Shown: one piece after another, positions 1 through 11,100 of the stretch | Numbering within the stretch: position 1 is the stretch's first letter | Layout: each line of letters opens with the position of its first letter | Source of the DNA: Persicaria tinctoria | Lineage: Eukaryota > Streptophyta > Magnoliopsida > Caryophyllales > Polygonaceae | Reading direction: 5' to 3' | Assembly: GCA_037127255.1 (NCBI GenBank) | Contig: JBANSL010000014.1 | Location: forward strand, 2,501 to 66,500 | DNA length: 64,000 nt | Notes under the pieces: model-generated | The model's input: the letters and a program-made list of their open reading frames with translations, nothing else | The model's database searches: none | What the model was told of the DNA's origin: nothing | Translations under genes and position numbers: made by a program

Positions 1-3000
1 ACCCTAAACCCTAAACCCTAAACCCTAAACCCTAAACCCTAAACCCTAAACCCTAAACCCTAAACCCTAAACCCTAAACCCTAAACCCTAAACCCTAAAC
101 CCTAAACCCTAAACCCTAAACCCTAAACCCTAAACCCTAAACCCTAAACCCTAAACCCTAAACCCTAAACCCTAAACCCTAAACCCTAAACCCTAAACCC
201 TAAACCCTAAACCCTAAACCCTAAACCCTAAACCCTAAACCCTAAACCCTAAACCCTAAACCCTAAACCCTAAACCCTAAACCCTAAACCCTAAACCCTA
301 AACCCTAAACCCTAAACCCTAAACCCTAAACCCTAAACCCTAAACCCTAAACCCTAAACCCTAAACCCTAAACCCTAAACCCTAAACCCTAAACCCTAAA
401 CCCTAAACCCTAAACCCTAAACCCTAAACCCTAAACCCTAAACCCTAAACCCTAAACCCTAAACCCTAAACCCTAAACCCTAAACCCTAAACCCTAAACC
501 CTAAACCCTAAACCCTAAACCCTAAACCCTAAACCCTAAACCCTAAACCCTAAACCCTAAACCCTAAACCCTAAACCCTAAACCCTAAACCCTAAACCCT
601 AAACCCTAAACCCTAAACCCTAAACCCTAAACCCTAAACCCTAAACCCTAAACCCTAAACCCTAAACCCTAAACCCTAAACCCTAAACCCTAAACCCTAA
701 ACCCTAAACCCTAAACCCTAAACCCTAAACCCTAAACCCTAAACCCTAAACCCTAAACCCTAAACCCTAAACCCTAAACCCTAAACCCTAAACCCTAAAC
801 CCTAAACCCTAAACCCTAAACCCTAAACCCTAAACCCTAAACCCTAAACCCTAAACCCTAAACCCTAAACCCTAAACCCTAAACCCTAAACCCTAAACCC
901 TAAACCCTAAACCCTAAACCCTAAACCCTAAACCCTAAACCCTAAACCCTAAACCCTAAACCCTAAACCCTAAACCCTAAACCCTAAACCCTAAACCCTA
1001 AACCCTAAACCCTAAACCCTAAACCCTAAACCCTAAACCCTAAACCCTAAACCCTAAACCCTAAACCCTAAACCCTAAACCCTAAACCCTAAACCCTAAA
1101 CCCTAAACCCTAAACCCTAAACCCTAAACCCTAAACCCTAAACCCTAAACCCTAAACCCTAAACCCTAAACCCTAAACCCTAAACCCTAAACCCTAAACC
1201 CTAAACCCTAAACCCTAAACCCTAAACCCTAAACCCTAAACCCTAAACCCTAAACCCTAAACCCTAAACCCTAAACCCTAAACCCTAAACCCTAAACCCT
1301 AAACCCTAAACCCTAAACCCTAAACCCTAAACCCTAAACCCTAAACCCTAAACCCTAAACCCTAAACCCTAAACCCTAAACCCTAAACCCTAAACCCTAA
1401 ACCCTAAACCCTAAACCCTAAACCCTAAACCCTAAACCCTAAACCCTAAACCCTAAACCCTAAACCCTAAACCCTAAACCCTAAACCCTAAACCCTAAAC
1501 CCTAAACCCTAAACCCTAAACCCTAAACCCTAAACCCTAAACCCTAAACCCTAAACCCTAAACCCTAAACCCTAAACCCTAAACCCTAAACCCTAAACCC
1601 TAAACCCTAAACCCTAAACCCTAAACCCTAAACCCTAAACCCTAAACCCTAAACCCTAAACCCTAAACCCTAAACCCTAAACCCTAAACCCTAAACCCTA
1701 AACCCTAAACCCTAAACCCTAAACCCTAAACCCTAAACCCTAAACCCTAAACCCTAAACCCTAAACCCTAAACCCTAAACCCTAAACCCTAAACCCTAAA
1801 CCCTAAACCCTAAACCCTAAACCCTAAACCCTAAACCCTAAACCCTAAACCCTAAACCCTAAACCCTAAACCCTAAACCCTAAACCCTAAACCCTAAACC
1901 CTAAACCCTAAACCCTAAACCCTAAACCCTAAACCCTAAACCCTAAACCCTAAACCCTAAACCCTAAACCCTAAACCCTAAACCCTAAACCCTAAACCCT
2001 AAACCCTAAACCCTAAACCCTAAACCCTAAACCCTAAACCCTAAACCCTAAACCCTAAACCCTAAACCCTAAACCCTAAACCCTAAACCCTAAACCCTAA
2101 ACCCTAAACCCTAAACCCTAAACCCTAAACCCTAAACCCTAAACCCTAAACCCTAAACCCTAAACCCTAAACCCTAAACCCTAAACCCTAAACCCTAAAC
2201 CCTAAACCCTAAACCCTAAACCCTAAACCCTAAACCCTAAACCCTAAACCCTAAACCCTAAACCCTAAACCCTAAACCCTAAACCCTAAACCCTAAACCC
2301 TAAACCCTAAACCCTAAACCCTAAACCCTAAACCCTAAACCCTAAACCCTAAACCCTAAACCCTAAACCCTAAACCCTAAACCCTAAACCCTAAACCCTA
2401 AACCCTAAACCCTAAACCCTAAACCCTAAACCCTAAACCCTAAACCCTAAACCCTAAACCCTAAACCCTAAACCCTAAACCCTAAACCCTAAACCCTAAA
2501 CCCTAAACCCTAAACCCTAAACCCTAAACCCTAAACCCTAAACCCTAAACCCTAAACCCTAAACCCTAAACCCTAAACCCTAAACCCTAAACCCTAAACC
2601 CTAAACCCTAAACCCTAAACCCTAAACCCTAAACCCTAAACCCTAAACCCTAAACCCTAAACCCTAAACCCTAAACCCTAAACCCTAAACCCTAAACCCT
2701 AAACCCTAAACCCTAAACCCTAAACCCTAAACCCTAAACCCTAAACCCTAAACCCTAAACCCTAAACCCTAAACCCTAAACCCTAAACCCTAAACCCTAA
2801 ACCCTAAACCCTAAACCCTAAACCCTAAACCCTAAACCCTAAACCCTAAACCCTAAACCCTAAACCCTAAACCCTAAACCCTAAACCCTAAACCCTAAAC
2901 CCTAAACCCTAAACCCTAAACCCTAAACCCTAAACCCTAAACCCTAAACCCTAAACCCTAAACCCTAAACCCTAAACCCTAAACCCTAAACCCTAAACCC

Positions 3001-3217
3001 TAAACCCTAAACCCTAAACCCTAAACCCTAAACCCTAAACCCTAAACCCTAAACCCTAAACCCTAAACCCTAAACCCTAAACCCTAAACCCTAAACCCTA
3101 AACCCTAAACCCTAAACCCTAAACCCTAAACCCTAAACCCTAAACCCTAAACCCTAAACCCTAAACCCTAAACCCTAAACCCTAAACCCTAAACCCTAAA
3201 CCCTAAACCCTAAACCC
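1..3217. repeat. Telomere: (CCCTAAA)n, about 459 copies, C-rich strand
   Basis: This is a perfect 7-bp tandem repeat. The phase never slips, and I see no substituted, shortened or lengthened heptamer. CCCTAAA is the complement of TTTAGGG, the repeat made by telomerase in most land plants. Reading the C-rich strand 5' to 3' into the window means base 1 lies at or near the left tip of the chromosome. In the cell this tract is capped by telomere-binding proteins and ends in a G-rich 3' overhang, which an assembly does not show. The recorded length reflects this assembled molecule or a read consensus, because telomere length varies between cells. An interstitial tract is unlikely because nothing lies outside it and it is error-free. 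Confidence 0.98.
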
Positions 3218-3240
3218 GAAAGCGCAAAAAAACTAGAATT
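3208..3240. other. Telomere/subtelomere joint
   Basis: The last telomeric bases are CTAAACCC, and satellite begins at the next base with GAAAGCGC. In intact array 1 units the same GAAAGCGC is preceded by ACGTGG, so the joint cuts the satellite at one sharp point. I see no shared bases beyond chance and no zone of decayed heptamers. On the G-rich strand the order is GCGCTTTC followed by GGGTTTAGGG. This fits addition of telomere repeats to a broken satellite end, but recombination cannot be excluded from one joint. Confidence 0.9.
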
Positions 3241-3537
3241 TGGAGGCCAATAAGTTCCACTTACCGCGTGAGATTTGCAACACGACCAGAGGTGGCGGAT
3301 CGCTAAAACCCGACTCCCGGGGCCCCCGAGCGGCCTAATATTCGTCGTGCGGGGTTCATATGGTATTTGAGGGTGATGTGGTTGAAAAAATCCGGGTTTC
3401 GGAACATTTCATGTTTTGGCCTTTTGGCCCCGAATAGTGTTTCGGGCGATTTGGGGGGTTAATGAAGGAAGTGCCGTCTCTAGTGCTCCAAAAGGGCTGA
3501 AACTTTGTGGGTAGCTTTGGGGCATCTAATAACGTGG
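3218..3537. repeat. Array 1, representative long half-unit (L, 320 bp)
   Basis: This is the outermost L half, directly against the telomere. Its first ~63 bp and last ~95 bp align with the S half, including CCGCGTGAGATTTGCAAC and AGTGCTCCAAAAGGGCTG. The middle does not align and is the source of the extra length. This copy has private changes not seen in its neighbours: ATGTTTTGG instead of ATTTTTTGG near 3411, and GAATAGTG instead of GAATGGTG near 3432. Extra divergence is usual for a copy at the edge of an array, where exchange with neighbours is rarer. Confidence 0.9.
3281..3443. repeat. GC-richer segment found only in L halves (163 bp replacing 18 bp of S)
   Basis: Between GATTTGCAA and GGGCGATTT the L half has 163 bp, whereas the S half has 18 bp and array 2 monomers are similarly short. 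The segment contains CTAAAACCCGACTCC, the GC block CCGGGGCCCCCGAG, CATATG and the short stem GGCCTTTTGGCC. It occurs in every L half, once per 493 bp (twice in the final L-L pair), and nowhere in array 2. No terminal inverted repeats, target-site duplication, tRNA-like boxes or coding sequence are visible, so I cannot call it a transposon. The left border is uncertain because CGGCCTA in S could instead pair with CGGCCTA near 3331. Confidence 0.75.
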
Positions 3538-3710
3538 GAAAGCGCAAAAAAACTAGAACTTGGTGGCCAATACGACCCACTTACCGCGTGAGATTTGCAA
3601 CCCGGCCTAGTTTATTTTGGGCGATTTGGGGTTAATGAAGGAAGTGTCGTCTCTAGTGCTCCAAAAGGGCTGAAACTTTGTGGGTAGCTTTTGTACATCC
3701 AATAACGTGG
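3538..3710. repeat. Array 1, representative short half-unit (S, 173 bp)
   Basis: S has the same length as the shorter monomer class of array 2 and aligns with it end to end. Shared blocks are CTTACCGCGTGAGATTTGCAAC, split here as CTTACCGCGTGAG and ATTTGCAAC, then GGTTAATGAAGGA, CTCTAGTGCTCCAAAAGGGCT and AACTTTGTGGGTAGCTTT. It differs in lacking the GGTACC of array 2 (AAGTGTCGTC instead) and in TTTGGGGTTAATG in place of TTTCGGGTTAATG. S is therefore the link between the two arrays. Confidence 0.9.
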
Positions 3711-5189
3711 GAAAGCGCAAAAAAACTAGAATTTGGAGGCCAATAAGTTCCACTTACCGCGTGAGATTTGCAACACGACCAGAGGTGGCGGATCGCTAAA
3801 ACCCGACTCCCGGGGCCCCCGAGCGGCCTAATATTCGTCGTGCGGGGTTCATATGGTATTTGAGGGTGATGTGGTTGAAAAAATCCGGGTTTCGTAACAT
3901 TTCATTTTTTGGCCTTTTGGCCCCGAATGGTGTTTCGGGCGATTTGGGGGGTTAATGAAGGAAGTGCCGTCTCTAGTGCTCCAAAAGGGCTGAAACTTTG
4001 TGGGTAGCTTTGGGGCATCTAATAACGTGGGAAAGCGCAAAAAAACTAGAACTTGGTGGCCAATACGACCCACTTACCGCGTGAGATTTGCAACCCGGCC
4101 TAGTTTATTTTGGGCGATTTGGGGTTAATGAAGGAAGTGTCGTCTCTAGTGCTCCAAAAGGGCTGAAACTTTGTGGGTAGCTTTTGTACATCCAATAACG
4201 TGGGAAAGCGCAAAAAAACTAGAATTTGGAGGCCAATAAGTTCCACTTACCGCGTGAGATTTGCAACACGACCAGAGGTGGCGGATCGCTAAAACCCGAC
4301 TCCCGGGGCCCCCGAGCGGCCTAATATTCGTCGTGCGGGGTTCATATGGTATTTGAGGGTGATGTGGTTGAAAAAATCCGGGTTTCGGAACATTTCATTT
4401 TTTGGCCTTTTGGCCCCGAATGGTGTTTCGGGCGATTTGGGGTGTTAATGAAGGAAGTGCCGTCTCTAGTGCTCCAAAAGGGCTGAAACTTTGTGGGTAG
4501 CTTTGGGGCATCTAATAACGTGGGAAAGCGCAAAAAAACTAGAACTTGGTGGCCAATACGACCCACTTACCGCGTGAGATTTGCAACCCGGCCTAGTTTA
4601 TTTTGGGCGATTTGGGGTTAATGAAGGAAGTGTCGTCTCTAGTGCTCCAAAAGGGCTGAAACTTTGTGGGTAGCTTTTGTACATCCAATAACGTGGGAAA
4701 GCGCAAAAAAACTAGAATTTGGAGGCCAATAAGTTCCACTTACCGCGTGAGATTTGCAACACGACCAGAGGTGGCGGATCGCTAAAACCCGACTCCCGGG
4801 GCCCCCGAGCGGCCTAATATTCGTCGTGCGGGGTTCATATGGTATTTGAGGGTGATGTGGTTGAAAAAATCCGGGTTTCGGAACATTTCATTTTTTGGCC
4901 TTTTGGCCCCGAATGGTGTTTCGGGCGATTTGGGGGGTTAATGAAGGAAGTGCCGTCTCTAGTGCTCCAAAAGGGCTGAAACTTTGTGGGTAGCTTTGGG
5001 GCATCTAATAACGTGGGAAAGCGCAAAAAAACTAGAACTTGGTGGCCAATACGACCCACTTACCGCGTGAGATTTGCAACCCGGCCTAGTTTATTTTGGG
5101 CGATTTGGGGTTAATGAAGGAAGTGTCGTCTCTAGTGCTCCAAAAGGGCTGAAACTTTGTGGGTAGCTTTTGTACATCCAATAACGTGG

Positions 5190-8147
5190 GAAAGCGCAAA
5201 AAAACTAGAATTTGGAGGCCAATAAGTTCCACTTACCGCGTGAGATTTGCAACACGACCAGAGGTGGCGGATCGCTAAAACCCGACTCACGGGGCCCCCG
5301 AGCGGCCTAATATTCGTCGTGCGGGGTTCATATGGTATTTGAGGGTGATGTGGTTGAAAAATTCCGGGTTTTGTAACATTTCATTTTTTGGCCTTTTGGC
5401 CCCGAATGGTGTTTCGGGCGATTTGGGGGGTTAATGAAGGAAGTGCCGTCTCTAGTCCTCCAAAAGGGCTGAAACTTTGTGGGTAGCTTTGGGGCATCTA
5501 ATAACGTGGGAAAGCGCAAAAAAACTAGAACTTGGTGGCCAATACGACCCACTTACCGCGTGAGATTTGCAACCCGGCCTAGTTTATTTTGGGCGATTTG
5601 GGGTTAATGAAGGAAGCGTCGTCTCTAGTGCTCCAAAAGGGCTGAAACTTTGTGGGTAGCTTTTGTACATCCAATAACGTGGGAAAGCGCAAAAAAACTA
5701 GAATTTGGAGGCCAATAAGTTCCACTTACCGCGTGAGATTTGCAACACGACCAGAGGTGGCGGATCGCTAAACCCCGACTCCCGGGGCCCCCGAGTGGCC
5801 TAATATTCGTTGTGCGGGGTTCATATGGTATTTGAGGGTGATGTGGTTGAAAAAATCCGGGTTTCGTAACATTTCATTTTTTGGCCTTTTGGCCCCGAAT
5901 GGTGTTTCGGGCGATTTGGGGGGTTAATGAAGGAAGTGCCGTCTCTAGTGCTCCAAAAGGGCTGAAACTTTGTGGGTAGCTTTGGGGCATCTAATAACGT
6001 GGGAAAGCGCAAAAAAACTAGAACTTGGTGGCCAATACGACCCACTTACCGCGTGAGATTTGCAACCCGGCCTAGTTTATTTTGGGCGATTTGGGGTTAA
6101 TGAAGGAAGTGTCGTCTCTAGTGCTCCAAAAGGGCTGAAACTTTGTGGGTAGCTTTTGTACATCCAATAACGTGGGAAAGCGCAAAAAAACTAGAATTTG
6201 GAGGCCAATAAGTTCCACTTACCGCGTGAGATTTGCAACACGACCAGAGGTGGCGGATCGCTAAAACCCGACTCCCGGGGCCCCCGAGCGGCCTAATATT
6301 CGTCGTGCGGGGTTCATATGGTATTTGAGGGTGATGTGGTTGAAAAAATCCGGGTTTCGGAACATTTCATTTTTTGGCCTTTTGGCCCCGAATGGTGTTT
6401 CGGGCGATTTGGGGGGTTAATGAAGGAAGTGCCGTCTCTAGTGCTCCAAAAGGGCTGAAACTTTGTGGGTAGCTTTGGGGCATCTAATAACGTGGGAAAG
6501 CGCAAAAAAACTAGAACTTGGTGGCCAATACGACCCACTTACCGCGTGAGATTTGCAACCCGGCCTAGTTTATTTTGGGCGATTTGGGGTTAATGAAGGA
6601 AGTGTCGTCTCTAGTGCTCCAAAAGGGCTGAAACTTTGTGGGTAGCTTTTGTACATCCAATAACGTGGGAAAGCGCAAAAAAACTAGAATTTGGAGGCCA
6701 ATAAGTTCCACTTACCGCGTGAGATTTGCAACACGACCAGAGGTGGCGGATCGCTAAAACCCGACTCACGGGGCCCCCGAGCGGCCTAATATTCGTCGTG
6801 GGGGGTTCATATGGTATTTGAGGGTGATGTGGTTGAAAAATTCCGGGTTTTGTAACATTTCATTTTTTGGCCTTTTGGCCCCGAATGGTGTTTCGGGCGA
6901 TTTGGGGGGTTAATGAAGGAAGTGCCGTCTCTAGTGCTCCAAAAGGGCTGAAACTTTGTGGGTAGCTTTGGGGCATCTAATAACGTGGGAAAGCGCAAAA
7001 AAACTAGAACTTGGTGGCCAATACGACCCACTTACCGCGTGAGATTTGCAACCCGGCCTAGTTTATTTTGGGCGATTTGGGGTTAATGAAGGAAGCGTCG
7101 TCTCTAGTGCTCCAAAAGGGCTGAAACTTTGTGGGTAGCTTTTGTACATCCAATAACGTGGGAAAGCGCAAAAAAACTAGAATTTGGAGGCCAATAAGTT
7201 CCACTTACCGCGTGAGATTTGCAACACGACCAGAGGTGGCGGATCGCTAAAACCCGACTCCCGGGGCCCCCGAGCGGCCTAATATTCGTCGTGCGGGGTT
7301 CATATGGTATTTGAGGGTGATGTGGTTGAAAAAATCCGGGTTTCGTAACATTTCATTTTTTGGCCTTTTGGCCCCGAATGGTGTTTCGGGCGATTTGGGG
7401 GGTTAATGAAGGAAGTGCCGTCTCTAGTGCTCCAAAAGGGCTGAAACTTTGTGGGTAGCTTTGGGGCATCTAATAACGTGGGAAAGCGCAAAAAAACTAG
7501 AACTTGGTGGCCAATACGACCCACTTACCGCGTGAGATTTGCAACCCGGCCTAGTTTATTTTGGGCGATTTGGGGTTAATGAAGGAAGTGTCGTCTCTAG
7601 TGCTCCAAAAGGGCTGAAACTTTGTGGGTAGCTTTTGTACATCCAATAACGTGGGAAAGCGCAAAAAAACTAGAATTTGGAGGCCAATAAGTTCCACTTA
7701 CCGCGTGAGATTTGCAACACGACCAGAGGTGGCGGATCGCTAAAACCCGACTCCCGGGGCCCCCGAGCGGCCTAATATTCGTCGTGCGGGGTTCATATGG
7801 TATTTGAGGGTGATGTGGTTGAAAAAATCCGGGTTTCGGAACATTTCATTTTTTGGCCTTTTGGCCCCGAATGGTGTTTCGGGCGATTTGGGGGGTTAAT
7901 GAAGGAAGTGCCGTCTCTAGTGCTCCAAAAGGGCTGAAACTTTGTGGGTAGCTTTGGGGCATCTAATAACGTGGGAAAGCGCAAAAAAACTAGAACTTGG
8001 TGGCAAATACGACCCACTTACCGCGTGAGATTTGCAACCCGGCCTAGTTTATTTTGGGCGATTTGGGGTTAATGAAGGAAGTGTCGTCTCTAGTGCTCCA
8101 AAAGGGCTGAAACTTTGTGGGTAGCTTTTGTACATCCAATAACGTGG
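5190..8147. repeat. Duplicated three-unit block within array 1 (1479-bp period)
   Basis: The units beginning at 5190 and 6669 share several rare variants: GACTCACGGGG, GAAAAATTCCGGGTTTTGTAAC and GAAGCGTCG. They stand 1479 bp apart, exactly three units. The two units after each also match in the common G/T variant (CGTAAC then CGGAAC). This indicates that a three-unit block was copied once. The second copy has its own later change, CGTGGGGGG near 6798. Block limits are set only to the nearest unit. Confidence 0.7.
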
Positions 8148-11100
8148 GAAAGCGCAAAAAAACTAGAATTTGGAGGCCAATAAGTTCCACTTACCGCGTG
8201 AGATTTGCAACACGACCAGAGGTGGCGGATCGCTAAAACCCGACTCCCGGGGCCCCCGAGCGGCCTAATATTCGTCGTGCGGGGTTCATATGGTATTTGA
8301 GGGTGATGTGGTTGAAAAAATCCGGGTTTCGGAACATTTCATTTTTTGGCCTTTTGGCCCCGAATGGTGTTTCGGGCGATTTGGGGGGTTAATGAAGGAA
8401 GTGCCGTCTCTAGTGCTCCAAAAGGGCTGAAACTTTGTGGGTAGCTTTGGGGCATCTAATAACGTGGGAAAGCGCAAAAAAACTAGAACTTGGTGGCCAA
8501 TACGACCCACTTACCGCGTGAGATTTGCAACCCGGCCTAGTTTATTTTGGGCGATTTGGGGTTAATGAAGGAAGTGTCGTCTCTATTGCTCCAAAAGGGC
8601 TGAAACTTTGTGGGTAGCTTTTGTACATCCAATAACGTGGGAAAGCGCAAAAAAACTAGAATTTGGAGGCCAATAAGTTCCACTTACCGCGTGAGATTTG
8701 CAACACGACCAGAGGTGGCGGATCGCTAAAACCCGACTCCCGGGGCCCCCGAGCGGCCTAATATTCGTCGTGCGGGGTTCATATGGTATTTGAGGGTGAT
8801 GTGGTTGAAAAAATCCGGGTTTCGGAACATTTCATTTTTTGGCCTTTTGGCCCCGAATGGTGTTTCTGGCGATTTGGGGGGTTAATGAAGGAAGTGCCGT
8901 CTCTAGTGCTCCAAAAGGGCTGAAACTTTGTGGGTAGCTTTGGGGCATCTAATAACGTGGGAAAGCGCAAAAAAACTAGAACTTGGTGGCCAATACGACC
9001 CACTTACCGCGTGAGATTTGCAACCCGGCCTAGTTTATTTTGGGCGATTTGGGGTTAATGAAGGAAGTGTCGTCTCTAGTGCTCCAAAAGGGCTGAAACT
9101 TTGTGGGTAGCTTTTTTACATCCAATAACGTGGGAAAGCGCAAAAAAACTAGAATTTGGAGGCCAATAAGTTCCACTTACCGCGTGAGATTTGCAACACG
9201 ACCAGAGGTGGCGGATCGCTAAAACCCGACTCCCGGGGCCCCCGAGCGGCCTAATATTCGTCGTGCGGGGTTCATATGGTATTTGAGGGTGATGTGGTTG
9301 AAAAAATCCGGGTTTCGGAACATTTCATTTTTTGGCCTTTTGGCCCCGAATGGTGTTTCGGGCGATTTGGGGGGTTAATGAAGGAAGTGCCGTCTCTAGT
9401 GCTCCAAAAGGGCTGAAACTTTGTGGGTAGCTTTGGGGCATCTAATAACGTGGGAAAGCGCAAAAAAACTAGAACTTGGTGGCCAATACGACCCACTTAC
9501 CGCGTGAGATTTGCAACCCGGCCTAGTTTATTTTGGGCGATTTGGGGTTAATGAAGGAAGTGTCGTCTCTAGTGCTCCAAAAGGGCTGAAACTTTGTGGG
9601 TAGCTTTTGTACATCCAATAACGTGGGAAAGCGCAAAAAAACTAGAATTTGGAGGCCAATAAGTTCCACTTACCGCGTGAGATTTGCAACACGACCAGAG
9701 GTGGCGGATCGCTAAAACCCGACTCCCGGGGCCCCCGAGCGGCCTAATATTCGTCGTGCGGGGTTCATATGGTATTTGAGGGTGATGTGGTTGAAAAAAT
9801 CCGGGTTTCGTAACATTTCATTTTTTGGCCTTTTGGCCCCGAATGGTGTTTCGGGCGATTTGGGGGGTTAATGAAGGAAGTGCCGTCTCTAGTGCTCCAA
9901 AAGGGCTGAAACTTTGTGGGTAGCTTGGGGCATCTAATAACGTGGGAAAGCGCAAAAAAACTAGAACTTGGTGGCCAATACGACCCACTTACCGCGTGAG
10001 ATTTGCAACCCGGCCTAGTTTATTTTGGGCGATTTGGGGTTAATGAAGGAAGTGTCGTCTCTAGTGCTCCAAAAGGGCTGAAACTTTGTGGGTAGCTTTT
10101 GTACATCCAATAACGTGGGAAAGCGCAAAAAAACTAGAATTTGGAGGCCAATAAGTTCCACTTACCGCGTGAGATTTGCAACACGACCAGAGGTGGCGGA
10201 TCGCTAAAACCCGACTCCCGGGGCCCCCGAGCGGCCTAATATTCGTCGTGCGGGGTTCATATTGTATTTGAGGGTGATGTGGTTGAAAAAATCCGGGTTT
10301 CGGAACATTTCATTTTTTGGCCTTTTGGCCCCGAATGGTGTTTCGGGCGATTTGGGGGGTTAATGAAGGAAGTTCCATCTCTAGTGCTCCAAAAGGGCTG
10401 AAACTTTGTGGGTAGCTTTGGGGCATCTAATAACGTGGGAAAGCGCAAAAAAACTAGAACTTGGTGGCCAATACGACCCACTTACCGCGTGAGATTTGCA
10501 ACCCGGCCTAGTTTATTTTGGGCGATTTGGGGTTAATGAAGGAAGTGTCGTCTCTAGTGCTCCAAAAGGGCTGAAACTTTGTGGGTAGCTTTTGTACATC
10601 CAATAACGTGGGAAAGCGCAAAAAAACTAGAATTTGGAGGCCAATAAGTTCCACTTACCGCGTGAGATTTGCAACACGACCAGAGGTGGCGGATCGCTAA
10701 AACCCGACTCCCGGGGCCCCCGAGCGGCCTAATATTCGTCGTGCGGGGTTCATATGGTATTTGAGGGTGATGTGGTTGAAAAAATCCGGGTTTCGTAACA
10801 TTTCATTTTTTGGCCTTTTGGCCCCGAATGGTGTTTCGGGCGATTTGGGGGGTTAATGAAGGAAGTGCCGTCTCTAGTGCTCCAAAAGGGCTGAAACTTT
10901 GTGGGTAGCTTTGGGGCATCTAATAACGTGGGAAAGCGCAAAAAAACTAGAACTTGGTGGCCAATACGACCCACTTACCGCGTGAGATTTGCAACCCGGC
11001 CTAGTTTATTTTGGGCGATTTGGGGTTAATGAAGGAAGTGTCGTCTCTAGTGCTCCAAAAGGGCTGAAACTTTGTGGGTAGCTTTTGTACATCCAATAAC

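Noticed and set aside
1..3217. Interstitial telomere tract or assembly end artefact
   Set aside because: The tract begins at the first base, is perfect, and has the orientation expected of a left chromosome end, with subtelomeric satellite on the inner side only.
3311..3330. Hairpin terminator or strong palindrome in the GC block CCGGGGCCCCCGAG
   Set aside because: The inverted repeat is short and imperfect (four G against five C) and lies in a non-coding satellite, so a regulatory role has no support.
3281..3443. Transposable element insertion in the L half
   Set aside because: No terminal inverted repeats, poly-A tail, target-site duplication or polymerase III boxes could be seen at the borders, and the left border is ambiguous. 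Kept only as a segment of unknown origin.
3444..3465. G-quadruplex at GGGCGATTTGGGGGG in the L half
   Set aside because: Only two G tracts are close together, and a four-tract pattern would need splitting the six-G run with no loop. The telomere itself is the only convincing quadruplex-forming tract, on its G-rich strand.
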